This document shows positions 5,450 through 7,344 of a stretch of 7,344 nucleotides of DNA, piece by piece; position 1 is the first letter of the stretch, and the number at the start of each line of letters is the position of its first letter. The notes under the pieces are model-generated. The model was given only the letters and a program-made list of their open reading frames with translations. It was not told the origin of the DNA and did no database searches. The stretch is taken from positions 1-7,344 of the forward strand of contig SLPP01000083.1 of the NCBI GenBank assembly GCA_007131945.1, read 5' to 3'. The stretch is from Paracoccaceae bacterium (lineage in GTDB: Bacteria > Pseudomonadota > Alphaproteobacteria > Rhodobacterales > Rhodobacteraceae). Made by a program: the position numbers and the translations under genes.

Positions 5450-6250
5450 TCAGATATCCTCGAAACTGCCGCCGCGGCCGTGTCCGGCGGCGAAGCGCGC
5501 GGCCCCGGCGACGCCCTCGGCCAGCGCGGTGCGCACGCTCGCCCATTCGCGGCGCAGGCGGCGGGCAAGTTCCTCGGGCGCGAGCCGGGCCGAGAGGTGG
5601 TCGGCGCGCAGGCAGGCCTGGGGAAAGCGCGTCAGGCTCCCGGCCAGCGCCAGCGCCGCGTCGCAGGCCGTGCCGGCCGGGACCAGCCGGTCGGCGAGCC
5701 CGATCGCCAGCGCCTCGTCGGCCTCGACGGGGCGGCCGGTCAGGATCAGGTCGTTCGCCCGCCCCTGCCCCACGACCAGCGGCAGCCGCACCGTGCCGCC
5801 ATCGACCAGCGGCACGCCCCAGCGCCGGCAGAAGACGCCCAGCTGCGCCCCCTCCGCCACCACCCGCAGGTCGCACCAGAGCGCCAGTTCCAGCCCGCCC
5901 GCGACCGCCGGCCCCTCGATCGCCGCGATCACCGGCTTCGACAGCATCAGCCGCGCCGGCCCCATCGGGCTGGCGAGCGGCTGGCCGACGGGATCCGCCC
6001 AGCCCTCGGGGATGTCGAGCCCGGCGATCCAGTCCGCGGCGGCGCCGGTCGCGGCGGCCTTGAGGTCGAACCCGGCGCAGAAGGCGCCGCCCTCGCCGGT
6101 CAGAACCGCCACGTCCACGTCCGGATTGGCCTCGAATTCCAGCATCGCCTCGTAGAGCCAGCCGGCGAGTTCCGGGTCGACCGCGTTGCGCGCCGCCGCC
6201 CGGTCGAGCGTGACCAGCCGCACCCGGCCATGCGTCTCGATGCGCAGCAT
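5450..6250 (-). CDS. Crotonase/enoyl-CoA hydratase family protein
   Basis: From the ATG at 6250 the protein is 266 aa, a normal crotonase length. An earlier in-frame ATG at 6268 would add six residues but has no ribosome-binding site, whereas GAGGAGGT (6263-6256) stands 5 bases before 6250. Numbered from 6250, the first oxyanion loop FCAGFDLK is at 57-64 and the second oxyanion and catalytic region GPAVAGGLE at 113-121. E121 matches the first catalytic Glu of rat mitochondrial hydratase (Glu144). The second one (Glu164, in FGQPE) is replaced by Cys in LGVFCRRWG (C141). GGTVRLP and the C-terminal helices are intact. Crotonases hydrate, isomerise or hydrolyse acyl-CoA thioesters; with one Glu changed, simple enoyl-CoA hydration is not assured. 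It starts one base after the dnaE stop. Confidence 0.92.
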   Translation of the reverse strand: MLRIETHGRVRLVTLDRAAARNAVDPELAGWLYEAMLEFEANPDVDVAVLTGEGGAFCAGFDLKAAATGAAADWIAGLDIPEGWADPVGQPLASPMGPARLMLSKPVIAAIEGPAVAGGLELALWCDLRVVAEGAQLGVFCRRWGVPLVDGGTVRLPLVVGQGRANDLILTGRPVEADEALAIGLADRLVPAGTACDAALALAGSLTRFPQACLRADHLSARLAPEELARRLRREWASVRTALAEGVAGAARFAAGHGRGGSFEDI

Positions 6251-6251
6251 C

Positions 6252-7344
6252 TCAGACCTCCTCGACATCCAGGACGCCGGGGATGTGCCGCAACTCGCCG
6301 CGCAGGCGCGGGGTCAGCGGCAGGTTCGCGGCGATCTCGACCTCGATCTCGCCGCCGGTCTCGGGATCGGGCACGCAGCACCAGAGCGGCCCGCGCGCCT
6401 TCCTCGGCGCCGCCGCGTCGCGATGACGGGCGAGGACCTCGGCCAGTTCGACCACCACCCCGGCCTCGCCGATGCGCAGCCTGAGCCCCGCCGCCCCGGC
6501 ATCGGCGACGACCGCGTCGATCGGCTGCACCCCGCGCGCGAGCAGCTTCAGCGTGTCGGCCTCCATCACCGCCTCGACGCTCAGCACGACATTGCTGCCC
6601 GGCTCCAGATGCGCGCGCGCGGCGTCGAGCACATCGGAAAAGACGGTGACCTCGTAAAGCCCGGTCGGGTCCGAAAGCTCGACGAAGGCGAAGCGGTTGC
6701 CGCGCGCCGACTTGCGCTCCTGCCGCTTCGAGACCGCGCCGGCCATGCGCCCGACGAAGGCCGACCTTTCGGCGCGGCGCGTGACCTCGGCCAGCGTCAG
6801 CACCTCCTTGCGCCTGAGCGGGCCGGCATAGTCGTCGAGCGGATGACCCGAGAGGTAGAAGCCCACCGCCTGATGCTCGGCCGCCAGCCGCTCCATCGGC
6901 AGCCAGTCGGGGCCCGGGGCCAGGCGCGGCGGCGGCAGGTCGTCGCCGCCCGCGCCGAAGAGCGAGACCTGGTCCGAGGCCGCGGCCTCGTGCACCGCGG
7001 CGGAAAAGGCGGTGAGCGCGTCGAGGCTCTCGAAGACGCGCTTGCGGTTGCGCTCGAGCGCATCGAACGCCCCGGCGCGGGCGAGCATCTCGAGCGGGCG
7101 CTTGCCGATTCGCTTGAGGTCCACCCGGCGGGCGAAGTCGGTGAGGTCGGCGAAGGGACGCTCGCCGCGCGCCGAAGCGATCAGCTTCATCGCCTCGACG
7201 CCGACATTCTTCAGGGCACCCAGCGCGTAGACGAGCGCCCCGCCGGCGACCGAGAAGGTCGCCTCGGAGCGGTTGACGCAGGGCGGGACGACCGGGATCT
7301 CCATCCGGTCGACCTCGCGCTTGTAGACCGAAAGCTTGTCGGTC
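6252..7344 (-). CDS. dnaE: DNA polymerase III subunit alpha, C-terminal part (gene cut by window edge)
   Basis: This is the catalytic subunit of the replicative polymerase. About 363 C-terminal residues are visible, and the frame stays open to the right edge with 13 codons before the first in-window Met (7304). The fragment starts in the fingers region with VPPCVNRSEATFSV, where fingers residues contact DNA and the incoming nucleotide. A helix-hairpin-helix DNA-binding segment follows at about 34-100 of the fragment (VDLKRIGKRPLEMLARAGAF). The internal beta-clamp motif QVSLFG is at 125-130 (bases 6971-6954). An OB fold spans about 195-259, and the C-terminal tau-interaction region ends LDVEEV. 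The clamp motif and length fit replicative DnaE1 rather than the error-prone DnaE2 of imuB cassettes. No defects are seen. Confidence 0.95.
   Translation of the reverse strand, partial: TDKLSVYKREVDRMEIPVVPPCVNRSEATFSVAGGALVYALGALKNVGVEAMKLIASARGERPFADLTDFARRVDLKRIGKRPLEMLARAGAFDALERNRKRVFESLDALTAFSAAVHEAAASDQVSLFGAGGDDLPPPRLAPGPDWLPMERLAAEHQAVGFYLSGHPLDDYAGPLRRKEVLTLAEVTRRAERSAFVGRMAGAVSKRQERKSARGNRFAFVELSDPTGLYEVTVFSDVLDAARAHLEPGSNVVLSVEAVMEADTLKLLARGVQPIDAVVADAGAAGLRLRIGEAGVVVELAEVLARHRDAAAPRKARGPLWCCVPDPETGGEIEVEIAANLPLTPRLRGELRHIPGVLDVEEV
6256..6263 (-). promoter_or_regulatory. Ribosome-binding site of crotonase gene, inside dnaE
   Basis: On the - strand GAGGAGGT ends 5 bases before ATG 6250 and is part of the last dnaE codons (Glu-Glu-Val). 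It decides the crotonase start and places the two genes in a stop-start arrangement, TGA-G-ATG, typical of translational coupling. Confidence 0.88.

Noticed and set aside
6251..6268. Upstream start for the crotonase (ATG at 6268)
   Set aside because: No ribosome-binding site precedes it, whereas GAGGAGGT stands at good spacing before ATG 6250.
5423..6484. A 353-aa + strand open frame opposite the crotonase and the dnaE end
   Set aside because: It is an antisense shadow, arginine/alanine/proline rich and low in complexity, while the - strand genes have clear family motifs.

Overview
The window is GC-rich (coding regions near 70% by eye) and looks like chromosome of an alphaproteobacterium, most likely Rhodobacterales. 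That placement is inferred from codon use, the replicative-type DnaE C-terminus and the gene content; no rRNA or other marker is present. Five genes are complete, one runs off the right edge, and the first may have its true start off the left edge. I see no CRISPR array, tRNA, transposase or phage gene.

Region 1 (2-3956, + strand) is the 3' part of an ABC-transport and activation operon. It holds a LivF-type ATPase, an AMP-forming acyl-CoA synthetase of the long-chain FAA/FadD15 type, and a secreted Leu/Ile/Val-type substrate-binding protein, followed by a clear intrinsic terminator. The missing permeases (LivH/LivM) and second ATPase (LivG) are expected to the left. The likely logic is import of a carboxylic acid and its conversion to a CoA thioester; the substrate cannot be read from sequence.

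Region 2 (about 3957-5250, + strand) is a pair of tandem, exported single-domain fasciclin (FAS1) proteins. The first has a standard Sec signal peptide and the second a twin-arginine-like one. A weak hairpin lies between them and a strong terminator follows. The leader ahead of the first gene holds three TTCGTG half-sites and a small hairpin beside the ribosome-binding site.

Region 3 (about 5251-5449) is a convergent intergenic stretch that is markedly AT-rich for this genome (about 42% GC over 5301-5440 by hand count). It contains nested inverted repeats. The core is a 15-bp perfect inverted repeat, TTAACCACAACGAAA and its complement. The same 15-mer occurs a third time at the extreme left of the window, inside the first codons of the LivF-type gene. 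This repeat family is the least explained signal here.

Region 4 (5450-7344, - strand) is the 3' part of dnaE (DNA polymerase III alpha) followed one base later by a crotonase-family gene. The crotonase ribosome-binding site lies inside the last dnaE codons, so the two are probably translationally coupled. The crotonase keeps one catalytic glutamate and has cysteine in place of the other.
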